64,000 bases of DNA from Gigaspora margarita (taxonomy: Eukaryota; Glomeromycota; Glomeromycetes; Diversisporales; Gigasporaceae), in contig WTPW01000619.1 in NCBI GenBank assembly GCA_009809945.1, positions 203,437 through 267,436 on the forward strand, read 5' to 3'. Below are positions 37,639 to 49,894 of this stretch, in pieces; position 1 is the first letter of the stretch; the number at the start of each line of letters is the position of its first letter. A program made the position numbers and the translations under genes. The notes under the pieces were generated by a model that ran no database searches, was not told the DNA's origin, and was given only the letters and a program-made list of their open reading frames with translations.

Positions 37639-37949
37639 TAGAGGCCTGACTTGATGAATAATATATTCGAATATTCACTGAATATTCAAATATTCAAATA
37701 TATAATTTTTTTCACCAAATGAATATTCAAATACTGTATTTACAAATTTCACTAAATATATTCGTTGAATATTATATATATAATTTTATAATTTATTTCA
37801 TTTTTTTTATGAAATTTTATTGGCTGATTTGAGAATAGTTATATGATTTTTTTAAAATTGGTATATTTAATATTCAATATTCGAATATTAAAAAAGATTG
37901 AACAAATGAATATTTGAATACTTATTTTTTTGAACGAGTCAGACCTCTA
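37639..37949. mobile_element. hAT-like MITE
   Basis: TAGAGGCCTGACTTG faces the complement of TAGAGGTCTGACTCG. The flanks share CAGTA(T/A)A but are not a clean 8-bp match. The arms are filled with GAATATTCAAATATTC repeats. Confidence 0.6.
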
Positions 37950-38254
37950 CAGTAAATAACTTTTGATCTATTAATCCAATTTGAATAATTTAACTATCAA
38001 AAAGATCCAACTTTTGTCGATGTATACAACATATATGTATCATAATTTTTATGAGAAGTTGGGACATCGTTTCAGAAGAGTCGTTAGCTGTTAGTGAAAT
38101 TCATTAACTTTACCATGTTACACGGTAGCTTTTTAAAAGTATGTATGTATGTACTGTACGCGTCCTTTAATTAACTTTTTAAGTCATTAAATAAAACAAA
38201 GAGCTAAATACATATTCAAATATTGAAATATTAACTGTTAACAAAATTCATTGA

Positions 38255-41200
38255 TTAGCAAACTCCGTTGGTTTTATGAGATTGATTTTTAAATGCCATA
38301 AGTGTGATACTCTTTAGAGCTTTCCATCCTTCGATTGCGGTTCTATAAATTGAAAGAAAAAACATCTGAATAAAGTTGTAAAAAACCTTTTAAGTATGAA
38401 AAAAACAATTTTGTAACGATAAAATACCTCTTTACGTTAATGCTATTTTTATCCATTTTATCCAAATATTCAATAGTTTGCATCAAATCCTTAATAAAAA
38501 GATCGCATCGTTCACGTGAAAAATCTTCACGTACTACAACGCGTAACAATTTAATATGTTGAATATTTGGTGCCATAGTATAAGCTGGTACAATCCATTG
38601 ATGTTCACGAAGACGATGGGAAACATCATACTAACAAAGATTTATTGAAAATTTATTAATGAGTTAAATATATCTTTGACATTGAATTAGATCAAACCTT
38701 AAAGAATTCTACAAACCTCATCATAATGTATATCTTTAGTTTTCAATCTAAAAGCTACAAGTGGTATTCCATTTCCATTTCTATCACTCAGAATATCAAA
38801 CTTATTTGTGGACTCTAGCCTGGTAGCAAGATAATCAGCATTACTCATCAAATTTCTCATGATTGAAGTAAATCCTTGACGCCCAAGTCGAATTAACACA
38901 TAATATTGGGCGATCACATTCGAAGCACCCTTGGAAAAATTTAAGGTGAAAGAAGCCTCAAGAAAAAAATGAAAATAAGACAAAAGTTAGATTTATAATA
39001 GTTCAAATCAATAATTTCGCTGAAAAATTGTTAATATATTAAACGAATTGTTGAGATTAAGAACTATTAGAATTATTATAGGTTATTAAAATAATGATTT
39101 GTTTGTTTTGAAATTTTCGGTATTTCATAATGAATTACATGTTTTATAAATAATTGTGACGGATTAAAATGAAATATGTATAGGCATCGAAAAATAAATT
39201 TTTTTGGGGCGCATTTTTTAGGGTTAGGGGGGTTAAGAATAAAGGATAGTTTTAGAGTAGTGTTTATATTAAATAAGTATAAGTGTGTTTTAAAAGGTTA
39301 AATAGAAACGCACACATTTCTGATTATGATCTGCGACAATAATTAAATCTGCGACAATAATTAAATTTTTATACCTGATCAGATCCAAGATAATTTATAT
39401 TAAAAATCAATTCTTCAGGTAAGTACTTTTTTGATTTCCAAATAGCCCATCCAATACCCGGGTAACATAATCCATATTTATGACCCGAAACGTTTATGGA
39501 TCGAACCAATTCGAGTCTATAAATTATTATATGAGCAATTCAATATCGAAAATGGTACACTATATGAATTAAAATTTTAAATTTATAATATCTCATTGAT
39601 AAAAATAAAATAAAGATATCTTATTAGAGGTTGGACCAATTTTAATCATAATATAAATATTAGAATTAAACATTAGTTTAAACGAATTAGATAAAAAAAA
39701 ATAAAAATTTTTTTTTTTAAAAAATAAGATATTATAAATTAAAATTTTAATTCATGGAGGCAAATCTTTAAAACTAAATAAAAGGTATTAACCTGAAATC
39801 CCAAACAAGATCAGGGTTCACAAAAGGAGCGACAAATCCACCAGATGCGGCATCAACATGAATCGGCACATCCCAACCAGTTTTTTTATTTTTGATTAGT
39901 AAAAGATCATTAACTGCTTTCACATCTTCATAATGTCCAGTATATGTCGACCTAACTTGGATGTAAAGAAAAATTAATATTAGGCCTTATGCAGTATGTC
40001 CGGAGCATGTCATGTAGTTATCATCACGTATTCAATCAAGTCAGCATCACGGAAACGGGATGCATTGATCTAAGAGTTTGGAATCGATTTTATTTTTCAT
40101 ATGTTAAAATCGGTTTAATTTGGTTAAAAATAAAACCAGTTCCAAACTTTAATCATTTAATCATTCATTGCTATAAAAAAAAAAATTATCCGTTTTGCTC
40201 CGGAAAATTACAAAACGAAACTATTTAATGAATGAAAGAATTGAATGATATATTACCCTAATAGAAGACAAATACCAATCGTATTTTCATCTACAAGTTC
40301 AACGGCCTTTTCAGGCTGTAAAACATATGTATTTTCTGTCAGATAAACAAATTTTTCTTTGATTTCAAAATATCTAGCAGCTAAATAATTTATTGGTTAA
40401 CAAGAAAATCGAAAATAGTAAATATATACATATATATATATAAAAATTACCTTTTTCCAAGCAAACTTGAACTAATCAAACAATTAGGGTACAAAAGATT
40501 TATCATTAGAGAATATCACTTGAATTGCAAAAAATTGTAAAAATTGTAATAAATAAAGACATAATGATAAATACCCGATGCTGACATTATTAAGTTCGGT
40601 TTATCTACGGGCTTTCCTTCGGCCATCCTCCTTTTTTTCCATAATCTTTTCACTGCCATAACAGCAAGCATAATAGCTTCTGAAGAACCTACAGTTGAAA
40701 CACCTATTGTTTCTTCATCGCTGGAATTAAATAGACGAGCGATAATGCTGACGCATCGACCCTAAAACAAGTTATATAAAATCAACGAATTTCATTATAT
40801 ATATATAATTAATGATGATTAATCGGAATGAATTTTTACCTGTAATTCAACAGTCATAGGATATTCTTCATAATCGATAAAATTTTTTGATATATTTTCT
40901 GCAATTAATTTTTCAGCCTCATCTTCCATGTAAGTGGTAACGAAAGTTGCTAAGTTTAACGCTGGGTTACCGTCCAACTTGTATTATAAAGAAATAAGTC
41001 AAATAAACTTATTATGTTATCCTAAATAGTTGGTTAATAAAGATATAAAATTTACTTGAAGATCATCTCTAATAAGTTTATAAGCGATATGTGGAGGCAT
41101 TTCTTTGTCAGGGAGTGAATATCTGTTAAGAATAGCTATATAAATTTATCGATCAAAAAAAAAAAAGCACATTAAAGTTTAATCGATCTTACTTTGGAAT

Positions 41201-41402
41201 TGGATCAATATCCCAGCGAGAACCATAAACCGAAGTTGAGAATGCCTTTTATCATACAAAATACAAAATACAAAATGATATATATGTAAGTATTAAAATT
41301 TCAATAACAAACTACTTTTATCAAAATTACAACCTGATCACCTCGTTCCTCCTTTTCTTTGTCTTCTTGAGTATCAGATATGAGACGACTCAAATAAACC
41401 AT
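38255..41402 (-). CDS. Glutamate decarboxylase, 12 exons
   Basis: Exons 41402-41334, 41245-41193, 41122-41056, 40977-40840, 40761-40575, 40471-40451, 40380-40257, 39951-39793, 39516-39375, 38956-38717, 38630-38428 and 38342-38255 give 496 residues, within the family's usual length. The enzyme is PLP-dependent and converts L-glutamate to GABA and CO2, usually in the cytosol. Signatures: [43 protein letters not shown] with the PLP-contacting Asp253, [11 protein letters not shown] with the Schiff-base Lys286, and [10 protein letters not shown]. Exon 6 is a 21-bp microexon coding part of VQVCLEK. The tail [17 protein letters not shown] then HKTNGVC has a Trp and basic residues, so calmodulin binding, known in plant and some fungal homologues, is possible but unproven. 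A MITE sits in intron 9. No frame damage was found. Confidence 0.93.
39153..39340. mobile_element. MITE (TTGTGACGGATTAAAATG family) in an intron of the decarboxylase
   Basis: TTGTGACGGATTAAAATGAA at the left and GATCTGCGACAA at the right, with TAA on both sides. The core shares the GGTTAGGGGGGTTAAGAATA and AAGTATAAGTGTGTTTT stretches with the copies at 45088, 63174 and 63732. It lies wholly within the intron between exons 9 and 10. Confidence 0.75.
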
Positions 41403-42497
41403 TTCGATAAAAGTTTTTTTTACGGTAAAATAATAACAAAAAGAGTAAAATAATAACAGAACTAACGAAGACTTTGAATAGGTTTCTGTATCCGCATTTT
41501 AAATGAAATGTTGATAATCATGACATGACATGATGTAATCATGTTAAATGATAGTGACGAAAAACTTTGTGAATAGTGTTGGAAATTTATACTAATATTG
41601 TTTAGTATAAAATCAAAACTTCCTTTTTAAGATACATTATATCATACGATTTTGAAGACCGAGACATTTAAAGTTATATTATAAGGTAAGTGATGTCATG
41701 ATAACTGATAATAAAGGTCAGGTAATATACTTAATGGTAAAAAAAAAATGCATAAACTTCATACATTAGGACAAAAATCGAGCAGAAATTTAAAACTTCA
41801 CTTTATTGTTCATATAGTTTGGCAAGAGGTGTTTCTTAATTGGGTGCCTAGCCCTATAAATAACGACACTTGTTTTTAAATATCTGTTGAATAAAACCTT
41901 CTATAGTCGAAGATTGTTTAATTTCCCTGATATCATAATTTAATTAGGTTCACAAAATGTGCTAATATATTCAAAAATACGTTTATTGACATATGCAAAA
42001 AATCATGATCAAAATTACTTTACTCTATAAATACATTGAAATAAAAAGTAAACGCAATTATGTATGCGAGAATCGACCGCCAAGGTCAGCTTTATAAAAA
42101 TAAATAAATAATAAATAAATTACAAGGCTTTGACCAAAAAAAGGGTATCACGATGAATCATTAAAATTATTATTAAAAGATATGTATACACAAGAATAAA
42201 GTAGTGCATTCGTTAGTTGGTTACCCAGGTTACATCACATGGTGGCCAACAACTGTGAAACACCATATAAATAAATTAGGAGCATCAACTTTACTCCCAC
42301 ATGTTACGTATTAAAATTTATCTTCTTGTTATTAGAAGAATGTCGAGGATACAGAAACACTAATATTTTATACTCGACAAGAGGATAATATTCTCAGTCG
42401 TAAGATCTTCGTATCTACAACTACGTTATGTATAGCTGGATGATTTATTTAGTAAATATGCATTATTTAATTCAATAAAAAAAGAATAACATTTACC
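41403..42497. other. Upstream region of the decarboxylase
   Basis: AT-rich, presumably including its promoter. No other gene and no defined regulatory motif that I can support. Confidence 0.4.
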
Positions 42498-42627
42498 GTA
42501 TTTTCGCGTAATAACGGTCACCTGCGCGGTATTTAAAGTACTCGCATGAGCGTTATTTTGATAAAACTTTCGAGCTTTAAATTAAAGTTATTCTTTAAAT
42601 CGTCTCGATCTGAAAAATCTACTACAT

Positions 42628-42784
42628 CTAAGGCGCGATTCTCCGTCACTATTTGAGCTTATGTCATGCTTTTTTTTATTAATAATTTTATAGAGGTCCC
42701 TTGCGAAGCAGGGACCTCTATTTAAAATTATTAAAAAAAAAAGCACGACATAATAGAGTTTAGTAACGGAGAATTGTGTTTTAG
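42628..42784. repeat. 5' foldback of Helitron unit 1
   Basis: Long near-palindrome centred on GAGGTCCCTTGCGAAGCAGG, with arms of about 70 bases, e.g. TCTCCGTCACTA facing TAGTAACGGAGA. Confidence 0.8.
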
Positions 42785-42881
42785 TACATTGTTTTCTTTA
42801 AGTTTTTTTAAGAATTTTCTTTAAGAATTTTTAAGATTCTTTAAAATTCTCACCCTCCACCTCCCCCACCCACCCACCCTT

Positions 42882-43166
42882 NNNNNNNNNNNNNNNNNNN
42901 NNNNNNNNNNNNNNNNNNNNNNNNNNNNNNNNNNNNNNNNNNNNNNNNNNNNNNNNNNNNNNNNNNNNNNNNNNNNNNNNNNNNNNNNNNNNNNNNNNNN
43001 NNNNNNNNNNNNNNNNNNNNNNNNNNNNNNNNNNNNNNNNNNNNNNNNNNNNNNNNNNNNNNNNNNNNNNNNNNNNNNNNNNNNNNNNNNNNNNNNNNNN
43101 NNNNNNNNNNNNNNNNNNNNNNNNNNNNNNNNNNNNNNNNNNNNNNNNNNNNNNNNNNNNNNNNNN
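42882..43166. other. Assembly gap (N)
   Basis: 285 undetermined bases beginning right after CCACCCACCCACCCTT and ending inside the 21-bp minisatellite. Any frame drawn across it is meaningless. Confidence 0.99.
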
Positions 43167-43495
43167 TCGGGTTCATTGAACCAGGATCGGGTTCATTGAA
43201 CCAAAATCAGGTTCAAAAACCAGAATCGGGTTCAAATGAACCTAAGTCGGGTTCATTTGAACCAAAACCGGGTTCGAATGAACTAAGCCCGGGTTCAAGA
43301 ACCATGATCGGGTTCAAATGAACAAAGATCGAGTTCATTAAAACCAAGGCTGGGTTTATTTGAACCAAGGCCGGGTTCATTTGAACCAAGATCGGGTTCA
43401 TTTGAACCAAGATCGGGTTTATTTGAACTATGATCGGGTTCATTTCACCAAGATCGGGTTCATTTGAACTAAGATCGGGTTTATTTAACCTCAAA
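43167..43495. repeat. 21-bp minisatellite, unit GATCGGGTTCATTTGAACCAA
   Basis: About 14 degenerate copies, each with an internal palindrome GGTTCATTTGAACC. The same motif recurs in unit 2 (about 43925-44215). Confidence 0.85.
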
Positions 43496-43545
43496 TAAAA
43501 AAAACACCTTCTAGCCCGCGGCAACGCCCGGGCACCTAACACTAG

Positions 43546-44275
43546 TCAATACATTATAATCCAATTGTCCGTCACTAATTGAGATTATGTCGCGCTTTTT
43601 TTATTAATGATTTTAGACAGAGGTCCCTTGCGAAGCAGGGGCCTCTGTTTAAAATTATTAAAAAAAAGCGCGACATAATCTCAATTAGTGACGGACAATT
43701 GGATTATAATGTATTGTGAGTAAAAAGTTTCTTTAAGAATTTTTAAGTTTCTTTAAGATTCTTTACAATTCTTACCCTCCACCTCCCCCACCCACCCACC
43801 CTTGAAATAATTCCAACTCGGGCACTGCCCCTTGAAATTTTTTCAAACTCCGCTCAATAATAGAGATCGGGTTTCGTCTTCCCACGAAAATAGGTGGTTA
43901 TACAAAATTCAAACTCCGACGGACCGGGTTCGGGTCAGGTTCATTGAACTAAGCTCGGGTTCGTTTGAACCAAGATCGGGTTTAAAAACCAAGATCGGGT
44001 TCGGATTTTTTAAACTCCGACCAAAAATAGAGGACGTTTTTCGTGTTCACAAAAAATGATCGTGTTACATGAAAATTCAAACTCCGCATCCTGGGTTAGT
44101 ATCGAGTTCCTTTGAACCAAGACCGGGTTCATTTGAACCAAGATCGGGTTCAAATGAACCTAAGTCAGGTTCATTTGAACCAGGCCCGGGTTTAAGTACC
44201 AGGATCGGGTTCATCTAACCACATATAAAAAATAAACTTTCTAGCCCGCGGCAACGCCCGGGCACCTAACACTAG
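43546..44275 (+). mobile_element. Non-autonomous Helitron, unit 2, joined head-to-tail
   Basis: It begins TCAATACATTATAATCC directly after the CTAG of unit 1 and ends with the same GCCCGCGGCAACGCCCGGGC hairpin and ACCTAACACTAG, followed by a host T (44276). Internal order matches unit 1: foldback, TTCTTTAAGAATTTTTAAG, CCACCCACCC, then GGGTTCATTTGAACC repeats. Host DNA on the outer sides (ACTTTCGAGCTTTAA and its complement) belongs to a CGAAATAACG-family element. Confidence 0.65.
43547..43716. repeat. 5' foldback of Helitron unit 2
   Basis: Nearly perfect palindrome of 170 bp: CAATACATTATAATCCAATT at one end, its complement at the other, centred on the CCCTTGCGAAGCAGGG loop. Confidence 0.88.
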
Positions 44276-44289
44276 TACTTTAATTAAAG

Positions 44290-44470
44290 CTCGAAAGTAA
44301 GTTCGGATGCGTGTCATTTCACCGACAAGCTCATCTCAGCGACAAAGTTTTTTAAAATTGCACTAACCTTAACTTTTGACCAGAGCTACTTTGTCGATGA
44401 AATAAAATAAAATTGACGGTGAAATGATATGTCGGTGAAGTGATTGTCGGCGAAATGCGCACTACCGATA
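44290..44470. repeat. Short-period GTCGGTGAAATGA repeats
   Basis: Degenerate copies of a 15-16-base motif with GTCGGTGAAATG, in both orientations. Similar to sequence at 14700-14930, so a dispersed family. 44471-45087 shows no gene. Confidence 0.45.
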
Positions 44471-45087
44471 AGTTTACTTAATACCCAACTTTGTTTCGGA
44501 TTATTATGAATAAGCATCTATTACTATAAAGTGCTTATTTTGAAACCATATATGTTACTTTTAGAGGTCACAATTTTCTAAATAATGCTCATGAGTGGTA
44601 TACTGTATTGATCGGATTCTCATTGTTACATTCGTGATTTATTCGCCTGGCCGACTATTAATTTGAATAAATAAAAATGAGTTTGCATCATTATCATCAA
44701 TCATTCGATATTAGAATGTATCTATTCACAAACTTCCCAACAGTAACCTATCTAACGTGGAAAGACACTATCATTCTACAGGAACATCAGTAACTGATAA
44801 AAGAAAAGTATTCAACGTAACTTCTGATACATTATAACTCGGAAAATTCAAATCACCTGTGTGCACGCATTTAATACTGGTTAGATCGTTAATTTCAACG
44901 AAATTAATCAAAATCTTCTAATTTCCAGAATAATATTCCTCTCAAACTCATATCCTAATGCGACACTGTACATTTTACATATCTAATATAACAAAGTTTT
45001 TTTTACTCTACCTACCATAAATTGAAATTATTCAAAGATTATTATTATTTATGGCACTATAAGTCCTATAACGCCGATATATAACAA

Positions 45088-45338
45088 TTGTGTGACTGAT
45101 CATAATGAAATCAGATCAAAAATGAAAATTTTGTATAGTGTAAAATAGACAAGCCACTGAAAAAATACAAATTTTTGGGGTGCATTTTTTTAGCATTTTT
45201 TTATAGGATTTTTAGATCAGCTTTAGGGATAGAAAATTATAATAAATGAGTACAAATGGGTTTTATCATAAAGGGTTAAATAGAAAACCTCAAATTTCCT
45301 TTTAATCCGATTTTATTATCTGTTATGATCCGCGACAA
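45088..45338. mobile_element. MITE of the TTGTGACGG family, diverged copy
   Basis: Left TTGTGTGACTGATCATAATG and right GTTATGATCCGCGACAA. The core has the family's GACAAGCCACTGAAAAAATA and AAGGGTTAAATAGAAAACC stretches. Confidence 0.65.
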
Positions 45339-46042
45339 TAATTACAATCAGGAATTGGGATAGTAGCTAAATTAAGTTTTAATAAAAACCATATGTACTT
45401 AAAAATTTTACAGGTTTATTAGTTTATTGTTTTATTGCAATATCACAATATTGCGAATAGATATAAACTTAACTATTCCCAAAAATATATTGATCGATAT
45501 TCAAAAATTTTTTTTTCTTCAAAGTATATACGAAAATCTCTCTCTTATCGATCCTAGAGTCTAGGCGTTTTGTCGCATTAAATCAATAAAAAGTAACATG
45601 CCACTTAATTGGGTTACTAAGAAAGGAATAATCACAAAAATAGTTTTTAAGCTATATAATTCGATCTAGCCACATTTGACGCAGCGTCATTTACAGCATG
45701 TATTTAATTATGATTATGATGCATTATCGTTCTCTTTATATAGTAAACCGCACCCATTGATAAATAAAATTAGTAATCCCTATTAAACATTTAACGCAGA
45801 ATCCTCTCGGATTTTTTTTATAGCATCTAAAAGTAGCACTATTACGAAAACAATTAAACTAATTCGGTAAAATTTCTTATTTCGATTCTATATAAACAAT
45901 TTTGGTCGGATTTGGTTATGTGGTTGTCGTAATTCGGTGCTATTTTAGTAAAATTCGAGGACTGATGTAATGGTTCTACGGTCGATGATTCAAGTCCCTA
46001 CGTCAGGTGCAAAAAGGATCTGTAGTATCGTTATCAGTTATA

Positions 46043-46216
46043 TAGTCAACTCTTATTGAACTGATCCCTTTGGGGCTTATCGTTCGTTATTAACAAAAAT
46101 TTCCGATTACAAATGTGTTTCTTAAGATTTAATCTGAGCTTTATAATAAAAGTTCGGTTTAGACAGTTTTATTAAGTTTTCGGCCTGTCCAGGTTCGGTT
46201 TAGAGAGAGTTGACTG
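46043..46216. mobile_element. Pogo-like MITE, 174 bp
   Basis: TAGTCAACTCTTATTGAACT faces the complement of CAGTCAACTCTCTCTAAACC, with TA on both sides (46041-46042 and 46217-46218). Termini resemble those at 24475-24829. Confidence 0.7.
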
Positions 46217-48556
46217 TATACGGATTTACCATAACCTTAATTTGATCTGTAAATCTTTCGTTGTCGTTATGATATAGTACACCCTAAGTGCAGTTTTTTA
46301 AATATAGAACCAGACAGCAAAGCTACTTACATTGAAATTTAAATATATCTAATATATAACGATAACAATTGCAAAAAAGATGTAATATTTGCTTTTTCAT
46401 CGGCTCAAAATTGATGAAAATTTCAGCACGGTTGCAACATATGCAAAATTTTGGTTTTGACACACCAAAACACTTTTAGTAAACAACTTTAAATTTATAA
46501 AAATTTTTTTCGTAACATAATTTTTTAAACTTTTAAAATATTAATTAAAGCAAAGATTTCCATTTTTTCAAAATTTCAAATTACTTTTTTTTTTTTTAAA
46601 AAAAAAAAAAAATCACAATTGTGCCAATTATTAGATTTTTGCCAATTATTTTTTTCCGATATTCTCGTCCGGTGTCATCCGATGGAGACCGGAAAAAATA
46701 TGATTGCCGAGCCAATTTTTTGATTTCTTGTTGTGCAAAATGAAAAATTAACTTTGCGTAGTCTTAGATGTGAACATTATTCTGTAAATTAAAAAATATA
46801 TATATATATATGACCGACCGACTTAAGTTTTCAGATTCCATGTAATACAAACGAAAAATCAACTTTGTGTGGCCTAATGGTAGTGTTAAAACTAGGCGAA
46901 AAACCACCCGCAAAGGCAATTTCTAGTTGTGCGGTAAAATAAAAATTTCAGATGTACAGTACATGTATTAGAATCAATATAGCACGTTTATCCGAATTTT
47001 TGATCATAAAAACTTTGGATAATCAAGTACACAGTTTTTACTGCGGAAATTCGGATTGATCTCACAATTTTGGCCGTACTATGTTTTTCGATCGTGACAA
47101 TAGCATCGCCTAGCAAAAATGGCATTTTCAGGGCAATACCAAAGTACGGATTTTATTATTGGAGATAAATCAGTCGATTCATTATTCGTCATTTAAGAAC
47201 AAGAAATTTCTTTAAAGGGTATATAAATGAATGGTGATAGGACTGTAGATGCTAAAAATTTAACTGCACACACTGTGATCTATTAATTATAAATTTATCG
47301 AATGACAATTAAGTATTATTACGGGTCAAAAGGTAAAAGTTAATAATTTTTACGATTTAAAATATAAACGCAACTCGCCAGTGGCGTGACGATGGTGATT
47401 TGTCATAACTCCTAGGTTTTTACTAAGGTGAAAATACACTTCTTTTATATTTGCATACGTGTCATCTCCACTGGAACATCCTATTGACGATCCCTAAGTC
47501 CAAAGTGATGGTCGAAAGTTCTAGAGGTCGATCGTTACGAAGCCTCAATTTTAATGATCTTCGGATATTACTGTGCCCAATTTCGGAAATATCACTTTTA
47601 GCCCGTGACAGTATTCTAGGTTTCGTTTTTTTTTAAACTTTTAGCAAAGATTTCTCGATAACCACTAAACTGAATTCAATGAACATTTTTTATTTTTAAT
47701 TCTACCGTATGTTTTTTTCCTTATACGCCAAAAATTTTTGAAGTATCTTATTTTGAAAATAGCGTTTTGAGACTATCGATGAAATCAAATTCGAAATTTG
47801 GTTGGCATCCACTTTATTATCTACGTAAACTCAATGTTAAGATTCTTCTTGTATTATAAGCCAAATATTATGGTTATGCATTTTACATTTAATTATTCTC
47901 ATCTACCTATTTTATTATTTTATTGAATATAGATTGACCTATCATCATATATCTAAACTGAATTCGTTTTCAAGACATTTCGAACCCAATTATTGCTTAG
48001 AGCTTTTTTTTTTTTTACATATTTTGATATGACTAAATGAATTTTAAATTTCATTTAGAAAATGTAAAGCTAATTTTCACTTTATTTTATTTTTAACTAG
48101 ATATTATCTTAAGGATTGATTATAAAATATTGATCACAATTTCGAGATAAAATATAATTTGATTTTGATTATACTAGGAAACAATAACTGTTGAAATTCG
48201 GAGCTTAATATTTAGATTTTAATTTTATAGCTGTTCTTTAAAAAAATTTATAAAATATATCCGTATATCACTTAAGATAACAAGGGTACCACCAACAACA
48301 GTAATAAAGGAAATTTTAATATTTATTATTTTTTAATAAATTTTATAAACCTACTTAAATTTAATAATTTTTATTATATAACATCTTTAGTAGAACCTGC
48401 TGACCACCATTTCGTTAGCAATCTATATCTAGCCAGCAATAAACTATAAGTCAGGACAATCCTAACTTAAATCGGTCAACTTTGTCTGAAAAACAGTTGT
48501 TTGCGAAATTGGTATATATCATTTTTCTCTTTAGACCAGTGTTGGCACATTGTCAT
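46217..48556. other. No supported gene
   Basis: Mixed AT-rich DNA. The frame at 47451-47636 lies in a slightly GC-richer stretch but shows no recognisable family. A part near 46855-46930 resembles a tRNA A box without a B box. Confidence 0.4.
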
Positions 48557-48649
48557 TTAAAATAAATGACACCTTGTCATATGACAAGTCATTTTTGTCA
48601 TAAAAAAATCATTTATTTTTTTATGACTATACTTGTCATTTATAATTTA
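48557..48649. mobile_element. Left end of a hAT-like element interrupted by the Helitron
   Basis: CAGTGTTGGCACATTGTCAT is a hAT-like terminus followed by repeated GTCATTT/AAATGAC motifs. It stops at the Helitron end. A similar start CAGTATTGGCAC lies at about 13362. The matching right end was not found. Confidence 0.5.
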
Positions 48650-49894
48650 CTAGCATATAACCCGTCGCGTTGCTCTGGAATTAAGTATTAGTTTGATACT
48701 ATTAATTTATAAATAGTTATTACTATGATAGATTTAAATTTTATTTAATTTATAAAAAGTAAGAATAGTAAATATAAAGATATTTATAGTATTTTAATTA
48801 TTTATATATATTATATACTGAAATTATTATATTATTACAAAAATAAAGTTTTTAGTTAATTTTTTTAACTTTGAAAAATTATTTTTAAACACATGTTTTA
48901 TGGTTTTGTTTATTTATAAAAAATATATAAAAAATTAAAATATTATAGTTCGTATATTTAAACTTACTTTAAATTTTACTATATATTTCTTTATATGAAC
49001 AAAGCTTAAAGAGAGAATATAGTAATACAATATAAAATATATAGTATATTATAATATTTATAAACTAAAAAAATATAGTAGCCTTTTAATAAAATTTATA
49101 TGATTAAAATATTTTTTATTTAGTTTGAATATTTTTTATTTAATAGTAAAGTGAATGCTATTTAAATTCAAAAAATTAAAAAAAAGTTATTTAAAAAAGT
49201 TTAATATATATATAATTTTTAAAGGTGCAATAATATTTATGATTACAAAAACAATATTAGTTATAATTATTGTATTAATAATAATCATATTAGTAGTATA
49301 TTATAGTTAATAAAGTTAAATAATTAAATATACTAATGATAGCAAAATGGTATAAATAATTTATAGTTAAATAGTATATATTAAAAATAATAATAAAGGT
49401 TTTTTGAATTTATTTTTAAAAAATAAAACCAATAAATTATTATATAAAAGTATATCTTCAAATTGAAAAATATATTGTTTTATCAATATCTAAATTTGTA
49501 TTAAATAAAAATAATAGTTTTAATATAATTAATAGTATAAGTTTTTAAAATTTGTAAAAATTGCAAAAATTGAAATTGAAAGTTATAGATTTTTTACTAA
49601 TACAACTTTTGTAAATTTGCTAATTAGAGTAGATATAAAATAGATTTTAAGTATTTGGTAATTTAAGATTAATTTTTTTAGATAGTAACTTTAAAATTTT
49701 AAAAAATAATTTAAATATAAATATATATCTTATTCAATATAGTGATTTGTATTTTTTTTATTCAAATTAGTTTATATTTATTTGAAATTATTTAAATTGT
49801 TTTATAACCAAAAAAAAAATTACTATTTTTTTTTGATTTTGTAAAAAATTATTGTTTATAAAAATTATACTTATTAATAAGTAAATTAATTAGA

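Larger units (their letters stand above)
42618..43545 (+). mobile_element. Non-autonomous Helitron, unit 1 of a tandem pair
   Basis: It starts TCTACTACATC after a host A (42617) and ends with the hairpin GCCCGCGGCAACGCCCGGGC followed by ACCTAACACTAG (43545), the TC...CTRR layout of Helitrons. It contains a 5' foldback (42628-42784), a CCACCCACCCACCC patch, an assembly gap (42882-43166) and a 21-bp minisatellite. No coding sequence; the 7-residue repeat frame is a by-product of the 21-bp period. Confidence 0.65.

Noticed and set aside
38555-38640. Putative separate gene start at the Met of MAPNIQH
   Set aside because: It is internal to exon 11 of the decarboxylase; the upstream exon is in frame through a GT-AG intron.
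39989-40228. 79-residue frame on the plus strand
   Set aside because: It lies antisense within an intron and exon edge of the decarboxylase and has no family signature.
42850-43176. Long frame on the minus strand
   Set aside because: It runs through 285 N bases, so it is a gap artefact.
43213-43542. 109-residue frame with NPILVQM repeats
   Set aside because: The 7-residue period is just the 21-bp minisatellite inside the Helitron unit; there is no support for a protein.
43167-44220. Regular repeats considered as a CRISPR array
   Set aside because: Units are contiguous palindromic minisatellite copies without unique spacers, in a eukaryotic Helitron.
46855-46930. tRNA-like GTGGCCTAATGGTAGTG
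   Set aside because: A-box-like only; no B box and no cloverleaf.
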